Positions 8,100 through 16,212 of a stretch of DNA of 64,000 nucleotides are shown here, piece by piece. Position 1 is the first letter of the stretch. Every line of letters begins with the position of its first letter. This DNA is from UBA966 sp046350355 (lineage in GTDB: Bacteria; Planctomycetota; Phycisphaerae; Phycisphaerales; SM1A02). The DNA is taken from the NCBI GenBank assembly GCA_046350355.1, contig JAXMAN010000001.1, positions 1,416,684 through 1,480,683 of the forward strand, written 5' to 3'. The position numbers and the translations under genes were made by a program. Under the pieces are notes generated by a model. It searched no databases. It saw only the letters and a list, made by a program, of their open reading frames with translations, and was not told the DNA's origin.

Positions 8100-10774
8100 C
8101 GCAGTTCCCCGGCGATGGCGGCGCGCAGCGCGCGCTCGACCAGCAAGTGGCGGCGATCATCCGCGCGAGCGGGGGATGGAACCCGCAGGCGCGCGCGCGG
8201 CTCGCGCAGCTCGCGGCGGCGCGGCGCATCGATCCGATGGCGGTCGCGGCGAGCGCGCGGCGCATCGCGGCGGCCGGGCTGGATCCGGCGGCGGGCGCGG
8301 GCGCGGGCGCGAGCGACGCGGCGCCGTTGGCGGCCTTCGAGCCGCTGGCGAGCGAACGCGCGCCGGGGCGATTCGACGATCCTGCGTCCGTCCGCGCCCC
8401 TGTCGCGCGGCGCGCGGCCTCGCCGACGGTCGCGCTTGCGATTGGCGTCGGCTGCGTCGCGGTCGGCGCGATCGCGAGTGGTGTCCTCGTCTGGTTTGCG
8501 CTGCGCGTGGCGAGTACGCCGGTGGCGACGAAGAGCGACGACCGCAGCGCCGCGCCCGCGCCCGCACCGGAACCCGCGCCCGAACCCGCGCCGCGGACGA
8601 CGCGCCCCGCGCCCCCCGCGCCCGCGGAACGCACGGCGAGCGCGCCCACGCCCGCCCCCGCGCCCACCGCGCCCGCACCCACCACGCCGACCACGCCCAC
8701 CACGCCCCCCGCGCGCGACATTCCGCCCGCCGCGGCCGTCTACTCGCGCCCGCCGGTCCTGCGCACCGACGGCTTCCCCGGCTGGTCGCGCACCGCGCTC
8801 GAGAGCATCGCCGCCGACGAAGCCGCGCTCGAGGAGCTCGACGCGCGCCTGGCGACGGGCGAGGCCGCCACCGACGCCGACCGCGCGCTCTGGTCGCGCG
8901 CCGCGCAGGCGCTCACCGCCGCCTGGCCGCAGCTCGACGCGCGCCGACGCGACGAGGCGCTCGTGCATCTGGCAGGCTCCTTCGCGCGCCTGGGGGACGA
9001 GAGCGCGCGCGATGCGCTGCGCGCGCCGCTGCAGCGCATGATCGCCTCGCAGGAGAACGGCCCCGAGGCGCTCGTGCGCACCGCGGGCGCCGCGGGCATC
9101 CTGGCCTGCGTCGAGCTGCGCGCCGCGGGGGGCGCGCCCGAGGCCTTCGCCGCCGCCGCGATGCAGCGCGCGGGCCCGCACGGCGACGAGATCGCCGCCG
9201 CCGCGCTCTCGGGCGACAGCGCGCGCACCGCGGACCTCGTCGAGGCGTGGCTCGGCGCGCTCGACGCCGTCGCCGCGCAGCCCGCGCGCCGGCTGGAGCG
9301 CGACGCGCGCATCCTGCTCGCCATCGAAGGCCTGCTGCGCCGCAACGCGCCGCTGGAGCGCCCGGGCGTCGCCAGCGACACCGTCGGCTCGCTGCTGGAC
9401 GCGCTCCCCTGGACCGGCGACGCGCCGCGGCGCACGCGCCTGGCCGAGGGGATCCGCGCGTGGATGCTCGACCCGACGATCGCGCCGATGCCGCTCCACG
9501 GCATGACGAGCATCCTGGCCGCCCGGCGCCCTGGCACCTGGTGGGAGCCGTGGCTCGTGAGCGCGCCGCGCGCCGACGCGGGCTCGCGCGCGCGCACGGG
9601 GCAGCGCTTCGTCGAGGCGATGGCGCGCGGCGAGGCGAGTCCCGCGCCCGCCACCGCCGACGGCGCCCCCGCGCGCCGCGTGAAGGGCGTGCCCACGGAG
9701 CTCGTCGAGCGCTGGGCGAAGGCCGCGGACGCGGTGACGGCGCGCAGCGCGCCGACCGATCCCGCGGCGCGGCTGGCGCGCTGCGCGGAGGAGATCGCGC
9801 TCGTGGAGTCGCTGCGGCTGCTCGAGCGCGGCCGCCTCTCCGACGCGCAGGCGCGCATGGCGCAGGTGGAGGATCCCACCGGGCTCGCGCCGGACCAGCT
9901 CGACCGCTGGCGCGACCGCACCGAACGCACGCCGGTGCGCCCCGCGAGCACCGACGGCACGCTGGGCGAGGAGCTGCGTGCGCGTCGCTCGCTGCAGGAC
10001 CGCCTCGCCGCGCTGCGGCTGCTGCGCACGCGCGTGGCGGGGGACCTGGGTCCCGCCGACGCCGCGGTGCTCGCGCGCGAGGCGCTCGCCTCGCCGACGC
10101 CGGAGCTGCGTTCGGTGGCGCAGGGGGTGATCGTCGACGCGTACGCGCTCGGGCCCGAGGTCATCGCCGCGCTCGCCGCCGAAGTCTCCTCCGCCGTCTC
10201 CGCGGGAGAAGCGGCGCAGCTCGCGGCGCTCGTGAGCGGCCAGCCGGTGCCGCGCGGCTCCGACGAGCGGCTGCGCAGCGCGGCGGCGCTCCTGCTGCTG
10301 GACCACCTGGCCTCGCTCACTCCGTCGGACCGCAACCGCATCGATTCGGTCGCGCGCGAGTTCACGCTCAGCGCCAACGCCGCGGTGCGCGCGCTCGGCG
10401 GATCGCTTCCAGGCACCGGCGCGACCCCCGAGGCCGCCTTCGCCGCGTGGTTCGCCGCGCGCGTGAACGACGCGCGCCCGCTGGTGCCCGCCCCGACGAT
10501 CGAGGCGGTCGAGCAGCGCGCGCAGGCGCGGCGGCGGCTCGCGCAGCCGGGGCCGCAGCGCTTCGTCGCCGAGAGCACCTCGCTGCTGGACCTGGAGGGG
10601 ACGCTGCTGGCCGAGCGCAGCCCGCGCCGGCGCGCGGAGGTGGACGCGTGCCTGCAGCGCGCCTCCGCGGCGCGCGCCCGCGCGGGCGATGTCTACGCGC
10701 AGGTCGAGGCGAACGCGCGCGCGCTGCTGGAGCTCGCGCGCCTGGGCATCGAGCAGGACGGAGGCGTGCGATGA
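8096..10774 (+). CDS. Membrane-anchored protein with Pro-rich linker and helical repeat domain
   Basis: 892 aa; family not recognised. The ATG at 8096 overlaps the previous stop as ATGA and has GGGAG seven bases upstream. Residues 1-105 are a soluble Ala/Arg-rich segment, followed by a single membrane helix (about 113-140, VALAIGVGCVAVGAIASGVL). Then comes a Pro/Ala/Thr-rich linker of about 65 residues, and a large C-terminal domain of alpha-helical pairs. A cytoplasmic N-terminus with an extracytoplasmic repeat domain is the likely topology. It is the third gene of the VWA operon. The helical part resembles the upstream protein in composition, but homology cannot be claimed by eye. Confidence 0.7.
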   Translation: MTQFPGDGGAQRALDQQVAAIIRASGGWNPQARARLAQLAAARRIDPMAVAASARRIAAAGLDPAAGAGAGASDAAPLAAFEPLASERAPGRFDDPASVRAPVARRAASPTVALAIGVGCVAVGAIASGVLVWFALRVASTPVATKSDDRSAAPAPAPEPAPEPAPRTTRPAPPAPAERTASAPTPAPAPTAPAPTTPTTPTTPPARDIPPAAAVYSRPPVLRTDGFPGWSRTALESIAADEAALEELDARLATGEAATDADRALWSRAAQALTAAWPQLDARRRDEALVHLAGSFARLGDESARDALRAPLQRMIASQENGPEALVRTAGAAGILACVELRAAGGAPEAFAAAAMQRAGPHGDEIAAAALSGDSARTADLVEAWLGALDAVAAQPARRLERDARILLAIEGLLRRNAPLERPGVASDTVGSLLDALPWTGDAPRRTRLAEGIRAWMLDPTIAPMPLHGMTSILAARRPGTWWEPWLVSAPRADAGSRARTGQRFVEAMARGEASPAPATADGAPARRVKGVPTELVERWAKAADAVTARSAPTDPAARLARCAEEIALVESLRLLERGRLSDAQARMAQVEDPTGLAPDQLDRWRDRTERTPVRPASTDGTLGEELRARRSLQDRLAALRLLRTRVAGDLGPADAAVLAREALASPTPELRSVAQGVIVDAYALGPEVIAALAAEVSSAVSAGEAAQLAALVSGQPVPRGSDERLRSAAALLLLDHLASLTPSDRNRIDSVAREFTLSANAAVRALGGSLPGTGATPEAAFAAWFAARVNDARPLVPAPTIEAVEQRAQARRRLAQPGPQRFVAESTSLLDLEGTLLAERSPRRRAEVDACLQRASAARARAGDVYAQVEANARALLELARLGIEQDGGVR

Positions 10775-11598
10775 GCGCGCGCGCCGCGATGCTCGCGATG
10801 GCGGTGATGGCGGTGGGCGCGCTGCCCGCCGCGGCGTCCGCGTCCGCGGCGTCCGGCGCCGACGCCACCGGCGCCTCCGCCGCCACCGCCGCCGCCGACT
10901 GGCGCGCGACCCTCGACGCCCGCCTGCGCGCGCTCGATCCCGCGCGCTCGGTCGAGTACCTCGTGCTGGCCGAGGATGTGCTCGACCACGCCGCCGCCGG
11001 CGCCGACGGGGAGTCCGACCGCGCGCTCGCGCGGCGGCTGGCGGCGCTCGCGGGCGCGCTCGATGTCTCCCGCTGCGGCGCGAGCGCCGCGCTGCTGCTG
11101 GCCGATTCCGCGACCAACGAGGCGGAGCGGGCGCGCATGCGTTCCGTCGCCGCCGTCCTGGGCGGTGGGGGCGAGGCCGCCGCGGCCGCCGCCCCGCGCC
11201 TGGACGCCGCCACCGCGCTGCTGCAGGCATTCGCCGCCTACCGCCGCGGCGAGGGCGCGCGCGCCAAGGAGGCGCTCGCCCGCGCGGGCGCCGCCGCGCT
11301 GCTGGACGCGCATCCCGAGCTGCTCAGCGGCGGCGCGCAGCGCTTCCGCGCCGAGTGCGACGCGATGCGCCCGGGCATGGCTCCCGCCTTCACGCCCGCG
11401 CAGTCCGAGGCGCTGGCCGCGCTCGCCGCGAGCATCCTCGCGGGCAGCCCGCGCAGTTGGAGCGAGGCGACCGTCCGCACCGGCGCGGCGCCGCTGCCGG
11501 AAGTGGACATCGCCGATCCCCGGTCGCTCTTTGGAGTGGATCCCGCCGAATGCCTCTGGCGCGACGGCGCCTGGCAGCGCGTTCAGTCGCGCGGCTGA
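10771..11598 (+). CDS. Secreted protein of unknown function, last gene of the VWA operon
   Basis: 275 aa. The ATG at 10771 overlaps the upstream stop as ATGA. The N-terminus MSARAAMLAMAVMAVGALPAAASASA is a clear Sec signal peptide. The mature part is alpha-helical and Ala-rich, and the last 40 residues (EVDIADPRSLFGVDPAECLWRDGAW) are less biased and may be a separate structured tail. No catalytic motif is seen. Its 3' end overlaps by 16 bases the convergent small ORF on the minus strand. Co-translation with the VWA protein suggests one envelope assembly. Confidence 0.7.
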   Translation: MSARAAMLAMAVMAVGALPAAASASAASGADATGASAATAAADWRATLDARLRALDPARSVEYLVLAEDVLDHAAAGADGESDRALARRLAALAGALDVSRCGASAALLLADSATNEAERARMRSVAAVLGGGGEAAAAAAPRLDAATALLQAFAAYRRGEGARAKEALARAGAAALLDAHPELLSGGAQRFRAECDAMRPGMAPAFTPAQSEALAALAASILAGSPRSWSEATVRTGAAPLPEVDIADPRSLFGVDPAECLWRDGAWQRVQSRG

Positions 11599-11849
11599 TC
11601 GAGGATCGCGAGCGCGGGCCGCCAGGGCTGGTCGCCGCTGCGGACGGGACGGCGCGGCCGGAGGTCGCCGCCCCCCGGACGCGGCGCCACCAGCAGCGGT
11701 GGGGCGAGCGGGGCCGGTGCATGCGCCTCGCGCGCGGGCTGCTCGGTGGTCGTGGCCTGCGCCAGGGTCGCCGTCCCGGCGGTGGTGGACGCCGCCGGCG
11801 CGAACCACGCCAGGACGAGCGTCAGGAGGATCTTGAACCAGACCAGCAT
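11583..11849 (-). CDS. Small secreted or membrane-anchored hypothetical protein
   Basis: 88 aa. MLVWFKILLTLVLAWFAPAAST is a credible signal peptide or N-terminal anchor. The rest is Pro/Ala/Arg-rich, ending RPALAILDQPRD, with no known domain. The first 22 codons use hydrophobic residues in a way an antisense shadow would not, which supports it being real. It overlaps the end of the VWA-operon gene by 16 bases, tail to tail, and lies 73 bases downstream of the gamma-lyase-type gene stop on the same strand order. No promoter or Shine-Dalgarno is obvious. A chance ORF is possible. Confidence 0.45.
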   Translation of the reverse strand: MLVWFKILLTLVLAWFAPAASTTAGTATLAQATTTEQPAREAHAPAPLAPPLLVAPRPGGGDLRPRRPVRSGDQPWRPALAILDQPRD

Positions 11850-11922
11850 CGCGGGCCCAACGCCCGCGCCCGGGCGGGCATTGCACCCCGCTGCGGGGCC
11901 GGCCGGCGGGTTTTTCGCCTTC

Positions 11923-13128
11923 TCAGACCTTCGCGAGCGCCTGGTCGAGGTCCGCCAGCAGGTCGTCGGTGTGCTCGATGCCCACGCTGATGCGCACGAG
12001 GCTGTCGGAGATCCCCAGCTCGGCGCGCTGCGCCTCGGGGACGCTCGCGTGCGTCATGATCGCGGGATGTTCGATGAGGCTCTCGACGCCGCCGAGGCTC
12101 TCCGCCAGCGCGAAGATGTGCACGTTCTCCAGGAAGCGGCGGCTCTCGGCGATGCCGCCCTTGAGGAAGATCGTGATCATGCCGCCGCCCGCGGGCGCGC
12201 CGTCCAGCCGAAGCTGCGACTGCGCGAGCGCGTGCTGCGGATGGCTCGCGAGGCCCGGGTAGACGACGCGCGCGACCTTCGGGTGCTTTTCCAGGTGGCG
12301 CGCGATCTGCGCGGCGCTGGTGCAGTGCTGGCGCATGCGCACCGCGAGGGTCTTGATGCCGCGCAGCGTCAGGTAGGCGTCGAAGGGCCCCATGACGCTG
12401 CCGATGGCGTTCTGCATGAAGCGCAGCTTCTGCGCCAGCTCCGCGCTGCGCACGACGAGCGCGCCGCCGACGGTGTCGCTGTGGCCGCCGAGGTACTTCG
12501 TCGTCGAGTGCATCACCATGTCGATGCCCAGCTCCAGCGGGCGCTGCAGCAGCGGCGTCGCGAAGGTGTTGTCGCAGACGGTGATCGCCCCCGACTCGCG
12601 CCCGATGCGCGCGACGCCCGCGAGGTCCACCAGCTTCAGCGTCGGGTTCGTGGGCGTCTCGACCCAGATCATCTTGGGCTTCTCGCGGCGCACCGCCGCC
12701 TCGAGCGCGCCGAGGTCGGTCATGTCGACGTGCGCCACGCGCAGCCCCTGCGAGCGCTTGCGCACGCGGTTGAGCAGGCGGTTGGTGCCGCCGTAGACGT
12801 CGTCCATGCACGCGATGCAGTCGCCCGCGTCCAGCAGCTCCAGCGCGGTGCCGATGGCGGCCAGCCCGCTCGCGAAGCAGAATCCGCCGCCGGTGACGTC
12901 CGTCGACTCGGGGATCCCCGAGCTCTCGAGGTCCGCGATCAGCCGCTCCGCGGCGTAGCGCGTGGCGTTGTGGCTGCGGCTGTACTCGAAGCCCTTGTGG
13001 ACGCCCGGGCTCTCCTGGACGAAGGTGCTGCTGGTGAAGATCGGGGGCATCACCGCGCCGGTGGCGGGCTCGGGGCGCTGGCCGCCGTGGATGACGCGCG
13101 AGTCGATGTGGAGCTTGCCGTGTGCCAT
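11923..13128 (-). CDS. Cys/Met metabolism PLP enzyme (cystathionine gamma-synthase/lyase type)
   Basis: 401 aa, the usual length. Motifs: the PLP phosphate-site YSRSHNATRYAAE (tetramer arm), FASGLAAI, DDVYGGTNRL, ETPTNPTL, the PLP Asp in VCDNTFATPLLQ, and the Schiff-base Lys about residue 211 in MHSTTKYLGGHSD. Known members make cystathionine from O-acyl-homoserine or cleave cystathionine to cysteine. It lies 23 bases after a cystathionine beta-synthase gene on the same strand. I therefore infer the gamma-lyase role of reverse transsulfuration (homocysteine to cysteine), though gamma-synthase cannot be excluded by eye. The start ATG at 13128 gives the family N-terminus (T/S-R-x-I-H-G-G). Confidence 0.93.
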   Translation of the reverse strand: MAHGKLHIDSRVIHGGQRPEPATGAVMPPIFTSSTFVQESPGVHKGFEYSRSHNATRYAAERLIADLESSGIPESTDVTGGGFCFASGLAAIGTALELLDAGDCIACMDDVYGGTNRLLNRVRKRSQGLRVAHVDMTDLGALEAAVRREKPKMIWVETPTNPTLKLVDLAGVARIGRESGAITVCDNTFATPLLQRPLELGIDMVMHSTTKYLGGHSDTVGGALVVRSAELAQKLRFMQNAIGSVMGPFDAYLTLRGIKTLAVRMRQHCTSAAQIARHLEKHPKVARVVYPGLASHPQHALAQSQLRLDGAPAGGGMITIFLKGGIAESRRFLENVHIFALAESLGGVESLIEHPAIMTHASVPEAQRAELGISDSLVRISVGIEHTDDLLADLDQALAKV

Positions 13129-13151
13129 GGGTGGAGGGGGGCGCCGCGCGC

Positions 13152-14537
13152 TCAGAGGAGCTGCTTGCGCATGTAGTTGATGAGGTCGATCTTGGTGATG
13201 ATGCCGTAGAAGGCGTCGTGGTCCTGCACGATCGCCACGCGGTCGGCGCGGAAGATCGGCACGAGCTCGGCCATCTTCGCGCTCGGCGCGAGCGTCTCGA
13301 TGCGGCTGGTCATGAAGTCGCTCACCGGACGCATCGGCGAGCCCTTGGGGTCGGCCAGCAGCGCCATCAGGACGTCGGACTCGTCGATGATCCCGCGCAC
13401 GCGGTCCTTGTCGTCGAGCACGACCATCTGGCTCACGTTGTAGAGGCGCATGCGCTTGATCGCCTGCTGCAGCGGGATCTCCGGCGTCAGCGTGTAGTCC
13501 TCGCGGGCCAGGTGGCGGCGCGCGATGAGGTCGCGCAGGTCGCCGGTGTGCGGCCGGTCGATGAAGCCGTTGTCGATCATCCAGAAGTCGTTGAACATCT
13601 TGCTCAGGTACTTCGCGCCCGAGTCGCAGATGAGCGTGACGACGCGCTGCGGCCGCGTCTGCTCGCGGCAGTAGCGCAGCGTCGCGCAGAGCAGGGTGCC
13701 CACGCTGCTGCCGGCGAGCACGCCCTCGCGGCGCAGCAGCTCGCGCGCCGTGTGGAAGGCGTCGGCGTCGCTCACCTCGTACGCCTTGTCGACGAGCTTC
13801 AGGTCGCAGATCGAGGGGATGAAGTCCTCGCCGATGCCCTCGACGAGCCAGCTTCCCGGCTCGGTCTGGCGGCCCTCGTTCACCAGCGGCGCGAGGATCG
13901 AGCCCACCGGGTCCGCGAGCACGATGCGGCACGCGGGGTTGCGCTCCTTCAGGTAGCGCCCGATGCCGCTGATCGTGCCGCCCGAGCCCACGCCCGCGAC
14001 GAAGGCGTCGACCTGCCCGCCCATCTGCTCCCAGATCTCGGGGCCGGTGGTCTCGTAGTGGGCCTTGACGTTCGCCTCGTTGGCGAACTGGTTGGTGTAG
14101 AAGGTGTTGGGCCGGCTGGCGGCCAGGCGCGCGGCGACCTCCTGGTAGTACTCGGGGTGCCCCTTGGCGACGTCGCTGCGCGTGAGGACGACCTCCGCGC
14201 CCATCGCGCGCAGGTGGCTGATCTTCTCGTCGCTCATCTTGTCGGGGACGACGACGCTGAGCGTGTAGCCCTTCTGCGCGGCGACCAGCGCCAGCGCGAG
14301 GCCGGTGTTGCCCGCGGTCGCCTCGACGATGTGCCCGCCCGGGCGCAGGCGGCCGTCCTTCTCGGCGGCGTCGATCATGCTCACGGCGATGCGGTCCTTG
14401 ATGGAGTTGCCCGGGTTGGAGGACTCCATCTTCACGAAGAGCCGGCAGGGCCCCGCGTCCATCCGCTTGAGCTCGAGCATCGGCGTGTTGCCGATCATTT
14501 CCAGGACGTTTCCGAAGACGGGCGCGGTGGCGGGCAT
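13152..14537 (-). CDS. cbs: Cystathionine beta-synthase (PLP, with tandem CBS domains)
   Basis: 461 aa. Condenses serine (or O-acetylserine) with homocysteine to cystathionine. The fold-II PLP domain (about residues 8-330) has NPGNSIKDR with the PLP Lys at about 47, EATAGNTGLALA, and the phosphate loop GVGSGGTISG. A pair of CBS domains fills residues 340-461 (YNVSQMVVLDDKDRVRGIIDESD and FRADRVAIVQDHDAFYGIITKID), which may bind adenosyl ligands. There is no heme-binding N-terminal extension. The start at 14537 replaces a longer ATG at 14588 that would overlap rsmJ; a TAGACT hexamer lies 10 bases upstream. The gamma-lyase-type gene follows at 23 bases. Confidence 0.93.
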   Translation of the reverse strand: MPATAPVFGNVLEMIGNTPMLELKRMDAGPCRLFVKMESSNPGNSIKDRIAVSMIDAAEKDGRLRPGGHIVEATAGNTGLALALVAAQKGYTLSVVVPDKMSDEKISHLRAMGAEVVLTRSDVAKGHPEYYQEVAARLAASRPNTFYTNQFANEANVKAHYETTGPEIWEQMGGQVDAFVAGVGSGGTISGIGRYLKERNPACRIVLADPVGSILAPLVNEGRQTEPGSWLVEGIGEDFIPSICDLKLVDKAYEVSDADAFHTARELLRREGVLAGSSVGTLLCATLRYCREQTRPQRVVTLICDSGAKYLSKMFNDFWMIDNGFIDRPHTGDLRDLIARRHLAREDYTLTPEIPLQQAIKRMRLYNVSQMVVLDDKDRVRGIIDESDVLMALLADPKGSPMRPVSDFMTSRIETLAPSAKMAELVPIFRADRVAIVQDHDAFYGIITKIDLINYMRKQLL

Positions 14538-14547
14538 GGCGCGGCGC

Positions 14548-14553
14548 AGTCTA
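14548..14553 (-). promoter_or_regulatory. -10-like TAGACT of cbs (leaderless)
   Basis: TAGACT on the minus strand ends 10 bases before the cbs ATG at 14537. Twenty bases separate it from the opposing rsmJ hexamer. Confidence 0.5.
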
Positions 14554-14573
14554 CGGCCCGCGCCGCAGCGGGG

Positions 14574-14579
14574 TAGAAC
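14574..14579 (+). promoter_or_regulatory. -10-like TAGAAC of rsmJ (leaderless, imperfect)
   Basis: TAGAAC ends 7 bases before the rsmJ ATG at 14587. The last position is C instead of T, so it is a weaker match than the others. Confidence 0.35.
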
Positions 14580-14586
14580 ATCGCAC

Positions 14587-15282
14587 ATGCGATGGGATCC
14601 GCCCGCCGACGCGCGCGACCTGGTGCTCGCGCCTCACCAGGGACGGCTCGAGCTGCGCGGGCGCGACGACGCGCCCGGGCGCGGCGTCTGCGTCGACCTC
14701 GGCGCGGTCGACCCGCGCGGCGCGCGCTCGCTCCCGCTGGCGAAGGCCTTCGGACGCGGCGTGCGCACAATCGCGGACGCGACGGCGGGATTGCTGGGCG
14801 ACGCCTACCTGCTGGCGCTGCTGGGGCACGAGGTGCTCGCGATCGAGCGCTGCCCGATGGTCGCGGCGCTCGCGCGCGACGGGCTGGCGCGCGCGGCGCT
14901 GGATGCGCGCGTGGATGCGGGCGCGCTCGCGCGGCTGCGGCTGGTGGAGGGGGACGCGCGCACGCTGCTGCAGGGCGAGCGCCCCGACGCGGTCCTGCTC
15001 GACCCGATGTTCCCGCAGCGGCGCAAGGCGAGCGCGCTCGCGCGCAAGGAGATCCGGCTGGTGCGCGCCGCCGCGGGGGACGATCCCGACGCGGCGGAGC
15101 TCTTCGCCGCGGCGATGGCCGCCGCGCGCGGGCGCGTCGCCGTCAAGCGCAGCGACGACGCGCCGCCGATCGTGCCCGCGCCCGCGCCCAGCTTCGCCTG
15201 CCGCGGGCGCACCTCGCGCGTGGATGTCTATCTTGCGCCCACCGCGGCGCGCGCGCTGCGCGACGACGGCCCCAACCCATGA
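14587..15282 (+). CDS. rsmJ: 16S rRNA (guanine-1516-N2) methyltransferase RsmJ-like
   Basis: 231 aa. The SAM-binding motif DATAGLLGDAYLLALLGHEVLAIER and the catalytic region LLDPMFPQRRKASALARKEIR match the distinctive RsmJ signatures (DATAGLGxDAFVLA and DPMFPxKxKSALVKKEMR), followed by RVAVKRSDDAPP. Known RsmJ methylates G1516 of 16S rRNA using SAM in the cytoplasm. It overlaps rsmE as ATGA, so two 16S rRNA base methyltransferases are co-translated. The ATG at 14587 is supported by the TAGAAC hexamer 7 bases before it. RsmJ is best known from Gammaproteobacteria, so its occurrence here is notable. Confidence 0.85.
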   Translation: MRWDPPADARDLVLAPHQGRLELRGRDDAPGRGVCVDLGAVDPRGARSLPLAKAFGRGVRTIADATAGLLGDAYLLALLGHEVLAIERCPMVAALARDGLARAALDARVDAGALARLRLVEGDARTLLQGERPDAVLLDPMFPQRRKASALARKEIRLVRAAAGDDPDAAELFAAAMAAARGRVAVKRSDDAPPIVPAPAPSFACRGRTSRVDVYLAPTAARALRDDGPNP

Positions 15283-15989
15283 GCCAGCCCTGGTTCCATC
15301 TCGCGGCCCTTCCCGCGCCCGGCGAGTTCGCCGCGCTCGACCGCGACGAGGCGAAGCACGCGCTGGGCGCGCGCCGTCTGGGCGCGGGCGACGGCGTCGT
15401 GCTCTTCGACGGCGCGGGCGCGCTGGCGCAGGCGCGCCTGGAGGGCGGGCGCGACCGGCAGGGAGGCGTGCTCGCGCGCGTGGAGTCCGTCGAGCGCCGC
15501 GGCGCGATCGAGCCCGCGGTCCTGCTGGGCGTGGCCATCCCCAAGGGCGACCGCTTCGGCACGCTGCTGGACATGGCGGCGCAGCTTGCGGCGGCGGCGA
15601 TCGTGCCGCTGGAGACCGACTACGGCGTGAAGGACCCGGAGCGCCTCAACCGCGCGCGGGCGCAGCGCATCCTGCTGGAGGGGTGCAAGCAGAGCCGCAA
15701 CGCCTGGCTGCCGCGGCTGGAGGAGCCGATGCGGCTCGAGGCCTTCGTGGCGCGGGCGCGCGCGCGCGGCCTGCCCGCGCTGGTGGCGCATCCCGGCGGC
15801 GCGCCGCTGCGCGCGGCGGCGGCGGGCGCGCGGGAGGTGGCGATCGCGATCGGGCCCGAAGGCGGCTTCAGCGAGTCGGAGATGCGCGCCGCGCAGGGCG
15901 CAGGCGCGACGGCGGTGACGCTCGGACCGACGATCCTGCGCATCGAGGCCGCGGCGACGGCGGCGCTGGCCGCGCTGCGCGTGCCGTGA
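15279..15989 (+). CDS. rsmE: 16S rRNA (uracil-1498-N3) methyltransferase
   Basis: 236 aa. SPOUT-class methyltransferase of small-subunit rRNA. The N-terminal PUA-like part (residues 1-75) has RDEAKHALGARRLGAGDGVVLFDG. The C-terminal knot domain has LLGVAIPKGDRFGTLLDMAAQL, ILLEGCKQSRNAWLP, the SAM-binding IAIGPEGGFSESE and VTLGPTILRIEAA, all diagnostic of RsmE. The ATG at 15279 overlaps the rsmJ stop as ATGA. Downstream lies tRNA-Ala on the opposite strand. Confidence 0.96.
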   Translation: MSQPWFHLAALPAPGEFAALDRDEAKHALGARRLGAGDGVVLFDGAGALAQARLEGGRDRQGGVLARVESVERRGAIEPAVLLGVAIPKGDRFGTLLDMAAQLAAAAIVPLETDYGVKDPERLNRARAQRILLEGCKQSRNAWLPRLEEPMRLEAFVARARARGLPALVAHPGGAPLRAAAAGAREVAIAIGPEGGFSESEMRAAQGAGATAVTLGPTILRIEAAATAALAALRVP

Positions 15990-16047
15990 CCGGCGCGTGG
16001 CGGTCGCGCGGCCGCGCCGGACCCCGGGTCCGCATCGTCTTCGGGAG

Positions 16048-16120
16048 TGGAGCGCACCGGGGTCGAACCGGTAACCCCCGCCTTGCAAAGGCGGTGCTCT
16101 TCCAATTGAGCTAGCGCCCC
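16048..16120 (-). tRNA. tRNA-Ala (anticodon TGC)
   Basis: The minus strand folds into a cloverleaf. The acceptor stem GGGGCGC pairs with GCGCTCC (one G-T pair), the D arm is AGCTCAATTGGAAGAGC, and the anticodon loop TTTGCAA carries TGC at 34-36. The T arm is CCGGTTCGACCCCGG, with discriminator A. CCA is not encoded. It reads alanine GCN codons. Confidence 0.97.
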
Positions 16121-16158
16121 GAAGCGGAGCAGGATAGGCGCACCCCGCGCCAAAAGCG

Positions 16159-16189
16159 ACGCGGAGCCGTCGCAGGGACGGCTCCGCGT
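16159..16189 (-). terminator. Intrinsic terminator after the SH3-domain gene
   Basis: A perfect 12-bp inverted repeat (ACGCGGAGCCGT and its complement) with a 7-base loop, 23 bases beyond the minus-strand stop at 16213. On that strand it is followed shortly by CGCTTTT. Confidence 0.7.
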
Positions 16190-16212
16190 GGATGCATGCA
16201 TGGGACCGAGCG

